This document shows positions 45,543-54,100 of a stretch of 64,000 bases of DNA, in pieces. The DNA is taken from NCBI RefSeq assembly GCF_003665435.1, contig NZ_CP023407.1, positions 5,195,501 to 5,259,500 on the forward strand, in the 5' to 3' direction. Source of the stretch: Streptomyces fungicidicus. Its GTDB lineage: Bacteria > Actinomycetota > Actinomycetes > Streptomycetales > Streptomycetaceae. Every line of letters begins with the position of its first letter. Position 1 is the first letter of the stretch. Position numbers and translations under genes: made by a program. Under the pieces are notes generated by a model. That model was not told where the DNA came from and ran no database searches. It worked only from the letters and a program-made list of their open reading frames with translations.

Positions 45543-46481
45543 CTACGCGAGGAGCCCCGAGGACCGCCACAGCTGCCGGCCGACCCCGCGCAGCACGCCG
45601 ATGTCGTCCAGGAAGTCCGTCAGCCGCTTCGACCCCTGCCGCATCACGTCCCGCCGGTGCCCGCTCGCCTTGACCTGGGCGACGGCCGCGCGCCTGTCCA
45701 GGCCGACGTTGGTGTACACCTCGGGGTTCACGAACGCCACGGAGAACACCCGGGCGAACTCGCCCGAGGTGACCCGGGTGAACTCCTGCGACCACTTCGG
45801 CGCCGTCACCATCTGGCGCCGCAGCTCCTCACGGGCGTAGCGCACGTGCCGCGCCTCCTCGACGACGTGGATCCGCGTGACGCCCCGGACCAGCGGCTGG
45901 ACCCGCTCGTCCGGGAACGTCAGCCGCTGCATCCAGTCGAGGACCTCCTCGCCGAGCAGGGTCGCCGTGAAGGAGCCGGGGGTGGTGGAGATCGTCTTGA
46001 ACAGCCGGCCGAGGTTCTGGTGCACCCGGCTCACCGGGTACCAGGGGGTGCCGCCGTGGGTGATCAGCCGGGCGAACATCTTGGAGTGCCGGCACTCGTC
46101 CTCGATCTCGGTGAGGGCGTAGCGGACGTGCGCGCTCGTGGCGGCCTTGTCGTAGATGTGCCGCACCAGCAGCTGCATCAGGATCAGCTCGAACCAGATG
46201 CCGAGCGAGGCCAGCGCCGCCGCCTCGTGCCGGGAGAGCAGCAGGCGCTGCTCCTCGCTCATCCGCTTCCACATCGGGGTGCCGTAGAGCGACACCAGCT
46301 CCGGCGGCCAGAACCACTTGCCCTCCTCGAAGGGCGCGTCCCAGTCCAGCTCCTTGTCCGGGTCGAAGGAGTGCTTGGCGGAGGACTCGAGCAGTCGCCG
46401 GGCGACCTGCTCCCGGTCCTTGAGCAGCCCCAGCGCGTCCCGCAGACCATCGAGCGCGTCGGTTTCCGACAGGGTCGTCAT
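45543..46481 (-). CDS. AurF-like diiron oxygenase
   Basis: A 312-residue protein of the AurF (p-aminobenzoate N-oxygenase) fold. Iron ligands are suggested by EIEDECRHSKMF (E-x6-H type) and HVVEEARHVRYAREE, with two further acidic residues in SRHEAAALASLGIWFE and TLLGEEVLDWMQRL. Such enzymes oxidise amines or other substrates, or serve as desaturase-like proteins. There is no biosynthetic cluster around, so the substrate is unknown. Followed directly by a TetR regulator. Confidence 0.82.
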   Translation of the reverse strand: MTTLSETDALDGLRDALGLLKDREQVARRLLESSAKHSFDPDKELDWDAPFEEGKWFWPPELVSLYGTPMWKRMSEEQRLLLSRHEAAALASLGIWFELILMQLLVRHIYDKAATSAHVRYALTEIEDECRHSKMFARLITHGGTPWYPVSRVHQNLGRLFKTISTTPGSFTATLLGEEVLDWMQRLTFPDERVQPLVRGVTRIHVVEEARHVRYAREELRRQMVTAPKWSQEFTRVTSGEFARVFSVAFVNPEVYTNVGLDRRAAVAQVKASGHRRDVMRQGSKRLTDFLDDIGVLRGVGRQLWRSSGLLA

Positions 46482-46604
46482 GACGTTCCACCTCAGGGGC
46501 GTCTCGGGGTTACCGGCCGGTCACCCATTTATGAGACTCCCTGTCAGCAAGCCCGTCAATCCCCGGGAAGGGACTTGTTGACGCCGGGTTCCACCGGGGC
46601 CGGT

Positions 46605-48059
46605 CTAGGGCTTCAGTACCGCCTCCATCACCGCCCGGGCGATCGGCGCCGCCGTGCCGCCGCCGCTGATCGTCCGTCGGTTCGCCGCGTCCTCGACGAC
46701 CACCGCGACCGCCACCTTCGCCTCCATGTCCTCGCCGCCCTGCGCCCAGGAGATGAACCAGGCGTACGGCGTGCCGGAGTTGCCCAGACCGTGCTGTGCG
46801 GTGCCGGTCTTGCCGCCGACGACGGCGCCGGGGATCGCCGCCTTCTTCCCGGTGCCGTCCTCCACCACCCCGCGCATCAGCTCCCGCATCCGGATCGCCG
46901 TCGCCGGGAACATCGCCCGCCGCACCGGACGCGATCCGGCCGTCGACACCGTGCCGCCGCCCGCCCGTGTGGTCCGCTCCACCAGATACGGCTCCCGCAC
47001 CTGCCCGCCGCCCGCCACGGCCGCCGCGACCATCGCCATCTGCAGCGGCGTGGCCCGCGTGTTGTACTGCCCGATCGACGACAGCGCGAGCTGCGCCCGG
47101 TCCACCGAGGTGTCGAAGGTGCTGCCCGCCACCCGGAACGGGATCCGCACGTCGCCGTCGTTGAAGCCGAAGCTCTCCGCCGTCTCCCTCATCCTGTCCA
47201 CGCCCGTGGCCACGCCCAGCTTGGCGAACACGGTGTTGCAGGACAGGACGAACGCCTCCCGCACGGTCGCGTCGGCGCAGCCCTTGGCCCCGTTGACCAG
47301 CCGGGTGCGCGTCCCCGGCAGGGTGTACGGGTCGGGGGAGTCGGTCCGCTCGTCCAGGTCCTTCACCACGCCCGCGTCCAGCGCCGCCGCCGCGGTGACC
47401 ACCTTGAACGTCGAACCCGGCGGATACGTCCGCTGCACCGCCCGGTTCAGCATCGGCCGGTCCGGGTCGGCGTTGAGCCGGGCCCAGGCGTCCCGCGCTG
47501 TAGCTCCGTTCCCGGACAGCAGCGCGGGGTCGTACGACGGGACGGACACCAGCGCCAGGATCCGTCCGGTCGACGGCTCGACCGCCGCCACCGCCCCCTT
47601 CCGCGAGCGCAGCCCCTCGTACGCCGCCCGCTGCGCCGCCGGGTCGATCGTCGTCACCACGTCGCCGCCTGCGTTGCGGGAACGCGTGAACTCGTTCCAC
47701 AGCGGCAGGGGCGCGAGTACCGGCGCGACGCCGGACAGCAGCCGGTCCTCCGTGTGCTCCAGCTGTGTCGTGCCGTACTCCTGCGAGGCGAAGCCGGTCA
47801 CCGGGGCGTACAACGGCCCCAGGGGATACGTCCGTTCGTAGCGCAGGTGCTCTCCGGTGTCCCGTGAGCCGGTGACCGGCCGGCCGTCGACCAGGATGTC
47901 GCCGCGCGGCTGCTGGTAGCGGGCGATGGTGTCCCGGCGGTTGGCCGGGTTGGAGTCGTAGGCGTCGGCGTGCAGGACCTGGACACGGGCGGCGTTCACC
48001 AGCAGGGCGACCAGCAGCAGGGCGCAGAAGACGGCGGCGTGCCGGATGTGCCGGGTCAC
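46605..48059 (-). CDS. pbpA: penicillin-binding protein 2 (transpeptidase, PbpA type)
   Basis: Class B PBP of 484 residues. One N-terminal membrane anchor (HAAVFCALLLVALLVNAARVQ), a pedestal domain, then transpeptidase motifs: SxxK in PPGSTFKVVTA, SxN in VLSCNTVFAKLG and KTG in GGKTGTAQHG. It cross-links peptidoglycan and works with the SEDS polymerase encoded just upstream (four-base overlap). In Streptomyces such pairs belong to the conserved pstP-rodA-pbpA-pknB region or its duplicates; neither the PASTA kinase nor the phosphatase is present here. Confidence 0.92.
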   Translation of the reverse strand: MTRHIRHAAVFCALLLVALLVNAARVQVLHADAYDSNPANRRDTIARYQQPRGDILVDGRPVTGSRDTGEHLRYERTYPLGPLYAPVTGFASQEYGTTQLEHTEDRLLSGVAPVLAPLPLWNEFTRSRNAGGDVVTTIDPAAQRAAYEGLRSRKGAVAAVEPSTGRILALVSVPSYDPALLSGNGATARDAWARLNADPDRPMLNRAVQRTYPPGSTFKVVTAAAALDAGVVKDLDERTDSPDPYTLPGTRTRLVNGAKGCADATVREAFVLSCNTVFAKLGVATGVDRMRETAESFGFNDGDVRIPFRVAGSTFDTSVDRAQLALSSIGQYNTRATPLQMAMVAAAVAGGGQVREPYLVERTTRAGGGTVSTAGSRPVRRAMFPATAIRMRELMRGVVEDGTGKKAAIPGAVVGGKTGTAQHGLGNSGTPYAWFISWAQGGEDMEAKVAVAVVVEDAANRRTISGGGTAAPIARAVMEAVLKP

Positions 48060-49459
48060 CGCAGGGCACCTCCGTCGCTCTCCCGGGCGTCACGGGGCAC
48101 CGGGCGCGGGCCCCCGGCGTCCTGCTGCCGCGCGGAGTCGCTCAGCCGGACCAGCAGCGCCACGATCGCCCAGTTGGTCACCACCGACGAGCCGCCCTGC
48201 GCCAGGAAGGGCATCGCCATCCCGGTCAGCGGGATCAGCCCGGTCACCCCGCCCGCGATCACGAACACCTGGAGCGCCACGAGCGAGGCCAGACCCACGG
48301 CGAGCAGCCGCCCGAACGGGTCGCGCAGGGCGAGCCCCGCCCGGTAGCCGCGCTCCACCAGCAGCCCGTACAGCAGGATGATCGCGGACAGCCCGGCCAG
48401 GCCCAGTTCCTCCCCGGCCGTCGCCAGGATGAAGTCGGACTTGACCGCGAACCCGATGAGCACCGAGTGCCCGAGCCCCAGCCCGGTGCCGAGCGTCCCG
48501 CCCTCCGCGAAGGCGAACAGGGACTGGGCGATCTGGTTCGGGCCCTCGCCCGCCTCGATGGAGGCGAACGGATGCAGCCAGGTCTCGATCCGGTGGTGCA
48601 CATGCGGCTCCAGCCGGCCCACCGCCACCGCCCCCAGCGAGGCCAGCAGCAGCCCGACGGCGATCCATCCGGTGCGGCCGGTGGCGACGTACAGCATGAC
48701 CACGAACAGGCCGAAGAACAGCAGCGAGGTGCCGAGGTCCCGCTCCAGCACCAGGACGACCACACTGACCAGCCAGACGGCGACGATCGGGCCGAGCACC
48801 CGCCCGGTGGGCAGTTGCAGCTTCCAGACGCGGCGGCCGGCGTAGGTGAGGGCGCTGCGGTTGGCCGCGAGGTACGCGGCGAAGAAGACCGCCAGCAGCA
48901 CCTTCGCGAACTCGCCCGGCTGGATGGAGAATCCGGCGACCCGGATCCAGATCCGCGCCCCGTTCACCGCGGGGAACAGGATCGGGACCGTCAGCAGGAC
49001 CAGCGCGACGGTGACGGAGACGTAGGTGTAGCGCTGCAGCACCCGGTGGTCCCGCAGCACCAGGACGACGCCGATGAACAGCGCCACCCCCAGCGTCGAC
49101 CAGATCAGCTGGGTCGGGGCCGCCGGGTCGCCCGGTGTCTCCAGGTCGAGGCGGTAGATCAGCACCAGACCGAGGCCGTTGAGCAGCACCCCGATGGGCA
49201 GCAGCACCGGATCGGAGCCCGGGGCGCGCCAGCGCACCGCCAGATGGGCGACCAGCGCGAGCACGCCGAGCCCGGCGCCGTAACCGGCGGCGCCGGGCGG
49301 GACGGTGCCGTTCCTGGCGAGGCCGACGGCGCAGTAGCCGTACACCGACAGCAGGACGGCCAGGACGATCAGGGCGAGTTCGACGCCCCGGCGCCCGGTG
49401 AGGCGGGCGGTGGGCGGGGGCGGATCCGCCGACGCCAGGGTGTTACCGGCCTTGCTCAT
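48056..49459 (-). CDS. FtsW/RodA/SpoVE family SEDS glycosyltransferase
   Basis: A 467-residue polytopic protein with about ten to twelve membrane segments. RVAGFSIQPGEFAKVLLAVFFAAYL, ERDLGTSLLFFGLFVVMLYVATG and the C-terminal GGVTGLIPLTGMAMPFLAQGGSS are SEDS signatures; the last contains the lipid II polymerase pocket. It polymerises glycan strands with its cognate class B PBP, encoded four bases in overlap downstream. Confidence 0.93.
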   Translation of the reverse strand: MSKAGNTLASADPPPPTARLTGRRGVELALIVLAVLLSVYGYCAVGLARNGTVPPGAAGYGAGLGVLALVAHLAVRWRAPGSDPVLLPIGVLLNGLGLVLIYRLDLETPGDPAAPTQLIWSTLGVALFIGVVLVLRDHRVLQRYTYVSVTVALVLLTVPILFPAVNGARIWIRVAGFSIQPGEFAKVLLAVFFAAYLAANRSALTYAGRRVWKLQLPTGRVLGPIVAVWLVSVVVLVLERDLGTSLLFFGLFVVMLYVATGRTGWIAVGLLLASLGAVAVGRLEPHVHHRIETWLHPFASIEAGEGPNQIAQSLFAFAEGGTLGTGLGLGHSVLIGFAVKSDFILATAGEELGLAGLSAIILLYGLLVERGYRAGLALRDPFGRLLAVGLASLVALQVFVIAGGVTGLIPLTGMAMPFLAQGGSSVVTNWAIVALLVRLSDSARQQDAGGPRPVPRDARESDGGALR

Positions 49460-49502
49460 GTCCGGAACTTACCCAAATAGGGCGCCTTGAGTGCTTCGTG
49501 CG

Positions 49503-50402
49503 TCAGCACCAGCGTGGCGCGGGGCCGATGTTGTCGATGTGGGCGGCGGGGCCCCACGCCCAGGTGCCGTCCGTGAGGAGGTACCAGAGGGGGTTGCCCT
49601 TCACCTTCTCGCCCGGGACCTTGCAGAAGATCGAGACGACGTCGCCCTTGTGGGCGTACCGGATGATCTGCGAACCGCGGTTCGGGGCGCTGCGCAGCGC
49701 CAGCGACTTCGCGGTGACGACACCCTTGAACTGGCCCTGGTTGCCGTGATTGCCACCGGCCTGGTTGTCGAAGTCACCCTTGCCGGCTTGCTGGTTGGCG
49801 TTGCCTTGCTGAGTGGCGTTGCCCTGCTGGTTGGCGTTGCCTTGCTGGTTCCCGCCGCTCTGCTGGTTGCCGTTGCCGTTGCCGCTCTGGTTGCCGCCGC
49901 TCTGCTGGTTGGCGTTCCCCTGCTGGTTTCCGCTGCTCGGCTGGTTGCCGTTACCGGCCTGCTGGTTGGCGGTGCCTTGCTGGTGGCTGTTCCCCGCCTG
50001 CTGGTTGGTGCTGCCGGTCTGCTGCTGAGCGTTGCTGTTGCCGTTCTGCTGGTTGGCGGCGCCGTTCTGCTGCTGGGTGTTGCCCTGCTGGTTGGTGTGG
50101 CTGCCCTGCTGGTTGCCGTTGCCGCCCTGCTGGTTGGTGTTGCCGTTGTTGTGATTGTGGTGGTGGTGGTGGCCGTTGCCGCTCTGCTGTTTGCCGCCAC
50201 CCTGCTGCTGGGTGTTGCCGTTTCCGCTCTGCTGGGTGTTGCCGTTTCCGTTGCCGCCGCCCTGCTGGCTCCAGTGCCCCTGGCCGCCGCCCTGGTTCGG
50301 GTCGTCGGCGGCGACGGCGGGAGTGACGGCGGCTGCGACCGCGAAGGCCCCGGCGGCGAGAGCTATGGGCAGGCGGCGGGCGAGCGGGGGACGCAGGGAC
50401 AT
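49503..50402 (-). CDS. secreted Q/N/G-rich protein with C-terminal SH3-like domain
   Basis: A 299-residue protein. Signal peptide (RRLPIALAAGAFAVAAAVTPAVAA) then about 190 residues made almost only of Gln, Asn, Gly, Ser and Thr, with repeated GNxNQQ and GGNQQGN motifs and a run of histidines, GHHHHHNHNN. The last 77 residues form an SH3b-like domain (KSLALRSAPNRGSQIIRYAHKGDVVSIFCKVPG) with a terminal Cys. ATG at 50402 has GGAGG. The middle resembles prion-like low-complexity segments; wall or surface localisation is inferred from signal and SH3. Confidence 0.82.
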   Translation of the reverse strand: MSLRPPLARRLPIALAAGAFAVAAAVTPAVAADDPNQGGGQGHWSQQGGGNGNGNTQQSGNGNTQQQGGGKQQSGNGHHHHHNHNNGNTNQQGGNGNQQGSHTNQQGNTQQQNGAANQQNGNSNAQQQTGSTNQQAGNSHQQGTANQQAGNGNQPSSGNQQGNANQQSGGNQSGNGNGNQQSGGNQQGNANQQGNATQQGNANQQAGKGDFDNQAGGNHGNQGQFKGVVTAKSLALRSAPNRGSQIIRYAHKGDVVSIFCKVPGEKVKGNPLWYLLTDGTWAWGPAAHIDNIGPAPRWC

Positions 50403-50529
50403 GACGGTACCTCCACATGCGGGGAAATCGGATCGAAGGTGACTTATCGCCACACTAGGAGCGGCCCTCCGCACCCGCCCGCCCTGCTGCGCCATCGGAG
50501 CCCCCCGAAGGCGGCGTGACCCGTCGCGC

Positions 50530-51036
50530 CTAATCCGTCAGCTCCTCCAGCAGCCGTGCCGTGGGCAGCCCCGCCCGGAGGTAGTCGACGAACAGGTCGT
50601 TGTGCAACGCCCAGGACGAGCGGCGGGAGCGGATCAGCCGGATCGCGGACTCCGCCGTGCGGCCCCGCCGCATCAGCGCGTGCGCCACCACCAGACCCGA
50701 GCGGTTGTACCCGTGGAAGCAGCGCACGAGGACCGTACGGCCGCCGTCCAGCGCCTCGCACGCCGCCTCGGCCAGCCGGATCACGCCCGCGAGCTGTGTC
50801 CCGTCGAGCGGCCCGTCCGGGATCGGCCACACCTGGTGCTCGACTCCGTGGCCCGGTCCGTGCCCGGGCAGCCGCAGCAGAGTTTGCACAAGATCGAACT
50901 GCCGGTTCACCACGGCGGACTCCAGCTGCCCGGAGAGGCCCCGGAACTCGTGCCCGCCCATCCACAGACCGGGCGCGATCTCGCTCCACGGACTGTCCGG
51001 AGCCGGTACGTCAGGTTGCTTCCCGCGGGTACGCAA
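50530..51036 (-). CDS. dual-specificity/tyrosine phosphatase-like protein
   Basis: About 168 residues. The P-loop is VLVRCFHGYNRSGLVVAHAL: the Cys-x5-Arg signature C-F-H-G-Y-N-R is intact, followed by Ser. The preceding residue is Arg rather than the usual His. Residues WMGGHEFRG and LDGTQLAGVIRLAEAACEALDGG agree with a DSP fold. TTG at 51036 follows GGGGAGG at good spacing, giving LRTRGKQPDVPAPD as the N terminus. Substrate unknown. Divergent from the NERD-like gene. Confidence 0.8.
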   Translation of the reverse strand: MRTRGKQPDVPAPDSPWSEIAPGLWMGGHEFRGLSGQLESAVVNRQFDLVQTLLRLPGHGPGHGVEHQVWPIPDGPLDGTQLAGVIRLAEAACEALDGGRTVLVRCFHGYNRSGLVVAHALMRRGRTAESAIRLIRSRRSSWALHNDLFVDYLRAGLPTARLLEELTD

Positions 51037-51135
51037 CGGCGCCTCCCCACCCCCACCGTCCGACTTCTCTCCAAGGTAACCGGCTTCTTGCCCCCGGAGC
51101 ACCCGCCTGTTCCCATGGACGTGGGGTGATGGTGC

Positions 51136-51951
51136 ATGGACGGACTGCGCGTCATACCGACCTACCGGCACGGCCGGGAATGGCTGTACGTCTGCCTCCC
51201 GGACGGCACGAACCTCGCCTGGTACGACCGCGGGGCGGCCAGGGTGAACCTGCTCGGCGAGGCGGCCCACGGCCCTCACGAGGAGGACGTCCTCACCGCG
51301 CTGGGACCGTTCCTGACCGGCCCGGTCTCGGTCGGACCGCCCCCGGTCCCCACCCCCGCCGAGCTGGCACGTCTCGCCCTCCACCCCGACGACGACCTCG
51401 CGCCCAACCGCCCCGGCGAGGCGCTCCTCGTCGCCCTCGACCGCGACCCCGCCCCTCCCCGTCGGCTCCGCCCCGACCCGCGCCGCCGGGCGCTCACGGC
51501 GGAGCGGACGGTGGGGGAGGCCCTGGACCGCATGGAGGGCGCCGGCCGGCACGTCCTGCACTCGATCCCGCTCCCCGGCGGCGACCGCGTCCACCATCTG
51601 CTGATCGGACCCGGTGGCCTCTACGCGGTACACGCCCTGTACGCCCACAGGCAGCGGGTGACGGTCGACGGCCCCTCGGTCGCCCTGGGCCGCCACGCAC
51701 CGCGCCCCCTGCTGCGCCGCGTCCGTGCCGACGCCGACCGCGCCTCCTACGCCCTGACGGCCGAGGTCCGTCCCGTGCTCGTCCTGGTCGGCGCCTCGGA
51801 GGTGACCGTCCACGTCCCGCCCCGCGGGGTGCGCGTGCTCACCGACGCGGACGTGCCGGGCCTGGCCCGCCCGGGCGGGGTGCTGAAACCGGCCGACGTG
51901 GAGGCCCTGCACGCGGCCGCCCGGGACCGGCACACCTGGTCGCGCCTGTGA
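51136..51951 (+). CDS. NERD-like protein
   Basis: A 271-residue protein. After an N-terminal beta-rich part (VIPTYRHGREWLYVCLPDGTNLAWYDR), residues from about 125 match the nuclease-related NERD fold: ERTVGEALDRMEGAGRHVLHSIPLPGGDRVHHLLIGPGGLYAVHA-like order of strands. The usual catalytic Glu-x-Lys after the IGPGGLY strand is replaced by HALYAHRQ, so nuclease activity may be lost. Ends near the convergent LigD-polymerase gene. Confidence 0.62.
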   Translation: MDGLRVIPTYRHGREWLYVCLPDGTNLAWYDRGAARVNLLGEAAHGPHEEDVLTALGPFLTGPVSVGPPPVPTPAELARLALHPDDDLAPNRPGEALLVALDRDPAPPRRLRPDPRRRALTAERTVGEALDRMEGAGRHVLHSIPLPGGDRVHHLLIGPGGLYAVHALYAHRQRVTVDGPSVALGRHAPRPLLRRVRADADRASYALTAEVRPVLVLVGASEVTVHVPPRGVRVLTDADVPGLARPGGVLKPADVEALHAAARDRHTWSRL

Positions 51952-51976
51952 GCCGGGCGGCCGCGGACGGGACCGC

Positions 51977-52858
51977 TCACGGCAGCCGGCCGGCGTGCCC
52001 CGCGTCCAGCAGCGGCGCCAGCAGATCGCCGTAGTCCCGCAGCCGCGGCGCGATGTCCGGCGCCCGGATCAGCATCGGGTCCGGCGCCCGGCACCCCTCG
52101 ACCTCGTCCCAGGTCACCGGCGCCGACACCAGCGGCTCGGCCTGCGCGCGCAGCGTGTACGGGGTGGCGGTGGTCTTCCGGGCCGCGTTCTGGCTCCAGT
52201 CGACGAAGACCTTGCCGGGCCTGAGGCTGCGGGTCATCCGGTGCAGCACCAGCCGGGGCATGGCCTTCTCCGCCTCCACGGCCAGCTCCTTGGCGTACTC
52301 CGACACCCGTTCGGAGGAGGAGCCGCGCACCGCCGCGAGCAGGTGCAGCCCCTTCGACCCGGACGTCTTGGCGTACGCCTCGATCCCGTCCGCCGCCAGC
52401 CGCTCCCGCAGCCACACCGCGACCTCGCAGCACTGCACGATCGTCGCCGGCGCCCCGGGGTCCAGGTCGAACACGATCCGGTCGGCGTGCCCGGGATCCC
52501 CGATGAGCCACTGGTGCGTATGGAACTCGGTGACCAGGTTGGCCGCCCACATCAGGCTCGGCAGATCCTGCACCAGCACCATCCGGGCCGGCCCCTCGGT
52601 CCTCGGAACCTCGGCGGTGGTGACCCACTCGGGCGTACCGGGCGGCACGTTCTTGGTGAAGAACACCTGGCCGTCGGGCCCGTCCGGATAGCGCAGGAAC
52701 GACACCGGCCGCTCCCGCAGATGGGGCAGCAGCACGTCGGCGACGGTCGCGTAGTAGTGCAGTGCCTCCGCCTTGGTGAACCCCGTGGCGGGATACAGCA
52801 CCTTCTCCAGATTGCTGAGCGCGAGCCGTCGCCCCTCCACCTCGGTGATAGGCGCCAT
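51977..52858 (-). CDS. LigD-type DNA polymerase/primase domain protein (NHEJ)
   Basis: A 293-residue archaeo-eukaryotic-primase-like polymerase that fills gaps during bacterial end joining. Hallmarks: RRLALSNLEKVLYPATGFTKAEALHYY, the metal aspartates in IVFDLDPGAP, KTSGSKGLHLLAAV, and the catalytic third carboxylate region VFVDWSQNAARKTT. There are no ligase or nuclease domains, so a separate LigD/LigC must exist elsewhere. ATG at 52858. Divergent from ku across 73 bases, the usual functional pairing. Confidence 0.93.
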   Translation of the reverse strand: MAPITEVEGRRLALSNLEKVLYPATGFTKAEALHYYATVADVLLPHLRERPVSFLRYPDGPDGQVFFTKNVPPGTPEWVTTAEVPRTEGPARMVLVQDLPSLMWAANLVTEFHTHQWLIGDPGHADRIVFDLDPGAPATIVQCCEVAVWLRERLAADGIEAYAKTSGSKGLHLLAAVRGSSSERVSEYAKELAVEAEKAMPRLVLHRMTRSLRPGKVFVDWSQNAARKTTATPYTLRAQAEPLVSAPVTWDEVEGCRAPDPMLIRAPDIAPRLRDYGDLLAPLLDAGHAGRLP

Positions 52859-52931
52859 ACGATGAGAATCCCACGCGAACCGTGACAAACACCCCGACTG
52901 CGATCGGCAGACGACCGGAAAGGTGCTGCAC

Positions 52932-53942
52932 GTGAGATCCATTTGGAACGGCGCGATCTCTTTCGGCCTGGTCAGCATCCCGATCAAGCTCGTGAACGCC
53001 ACCGAGAACCACTCGATCTCCTTCCGCCAGATCCACACGGAGGACGGCGGCCGGATCCGGTACCGCAAGTTCTGCGAGCTGGAGGACCGCGAGGTCACCG
53101 GCCAGGAGATCAGCAAAGGGTACGAGGACGCGGACGGCACGATCATCCCGATCACCGACGAGGACCTGGCCGGCCTGCCGATCCCCACCGCCCGGACGAT
53201 CGAGATCGTCGCCTTCGTCCCGGAGGACCGGATCGACCCGCTCCAGATGGATGCCGCGTACTACCTGGCGGCGGGCGGGGCGCCGGCGGCCAAGCCGTAC
53301 ACCCTGCTGCGGGAGGCGCTGAAGCGCAGCAACAAGGTGGCCATCGCCAAGTTCGCGCTGCGGGGCAAGGAACGGCTGGGCATGCTGCGGGTGGTCGGCG
53401 ACGCGATCGCCATGCACGGCCTGCTCTGGCCGGACGAGGTCCGCGCCCCGGAGGGGGTCGCGCCGGACAGCAGTGTCACCGTCCGTGACAAGGAGCTGGA
53501 CCTCGCGGACGCCCTGATGGACACCCTCGGCGAGGTCGACCTGGAGGACCTGCACGACGAGTACCGCGAGGCGGTCGAGGAGGTCATCGCCGCGAAGGCC
53601 TCCGGCGAGGCCCCGCCGGAGACCCCCGCGCCGGAGCGGGGCGGCAAGGTCCTGGACCTGATGGCGGCCCTGGAGAACAGCGTCCGCGCCGCCCGCGAGT
53701 CCCGTGGCGAGGAGCCGGAGGAGGAGGCCGAGGTCAAGCGCCTGCCGCAGCGCAAGACGTCCCGCTCGTCCCCCAAGGAGACCGGCGGCAAGAAGTCGAC
53801 GTCGACGACGAAGAAGACGGCCTCCGGGGCCAGAAAGTCCACGGCGAAGACCTCCCAGCCCGAAAAGAAGACCACGGCGAAGAAGACACCCGCGAAGAAG
53901 ACCCCGGCGAAGAAGTCGGCATCCCGCAAACGCCCAGCCTGA
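52932..53942 (+). CDS. ku: Ku homodimeric DNA end-binding protein
   Basis: A 336-residue NHEJ factor. The core begins RSIWNGAISFGLVSIPIKLVNATE, contains RIRYRKFCELEDREVTGQEISKGYE and YYLAAGGAPAAKPYTLLREAL, the ring-forming beta-barrel. The final 80 residues are Lys/Thr/Ser/Pro-rich with KKTPAKKTPAKK repeats, a DNA-binding tail as in other Streptomyces Ku proteins. GTG at 52932 has GGAAAGG eight bases before; the GTG nine bases upstream is too close. Divergent from the polymerase gene. Confidence 0.95.
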   Translation: MRSIWNGAISFGLVSIPIKLVNATENHSISFRQIHTEDGGRIRYRKFCELEDREVTGQEISKGYEDADGTIIPITDEDLAGLPIPTARTIEIVAFVPEDRIDPLQMDAAYYLAAGGAPAAKPYTLLREALKRSNKVAIAKFALRGKERLGMLRVVGDAIAMHGLLWPDEVRAPEGVAPDSSVTVRDKELDLADALMDTLGEVDLEDLHDEYREAVEEVIAAKASGEAPPETPAPERGGKVLDLMAALENSVRAARESRGEEPEEEAEVKRLPQRKTSRSSPKETGGKKSTSTTKKTASGARKSTAKTSQPEKKTTAKKTPAKKTPAKKSASRKRPA

Positions 53943-53983
53943 CCCAACCCAGGCCAGCCCGGAGACCCGGCTGTGGGCAGTCG

Positions 53984-54041
53984 TTCCGCAGGGCGGTGGG
54001 GGTACCTCCCATGCCCTTCAGGCAATGGGGGAGGGTGGGCA
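53984..54041. repeat. Streptomyces intergenic hairpin repeat
   Basis: GTGGGGGTACCTCCCATGCC, a five-base loop region and GGCAATGGGGGAGGGTGGGC form an imperfect stem. This GGGGGTACCTCCC...GGGGGAG layout recalls a repeat family seen between many Streptomyces genes; copies elsewhere cannot be checked. It lies in the 158 bases between converging ku and the ketosynthase gene and may terminate both. Confidence 0.5.
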
Positions 54042-54100
54042 CAGCCCAACAACGCCGGGCAACGGACCTCACCCCGGGCAACCGCAGCCCCCCACCCCGC

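Noticed and set aside
49736..50310. Possible CRISPR or minisatellite array in a tandem-repeat region
   Set aside because: Units are degenerate, only 9-18 bases and in frame; they encode Q/N/G-rich peptide repeats inside a gene with signal peptide and SH3 domain.
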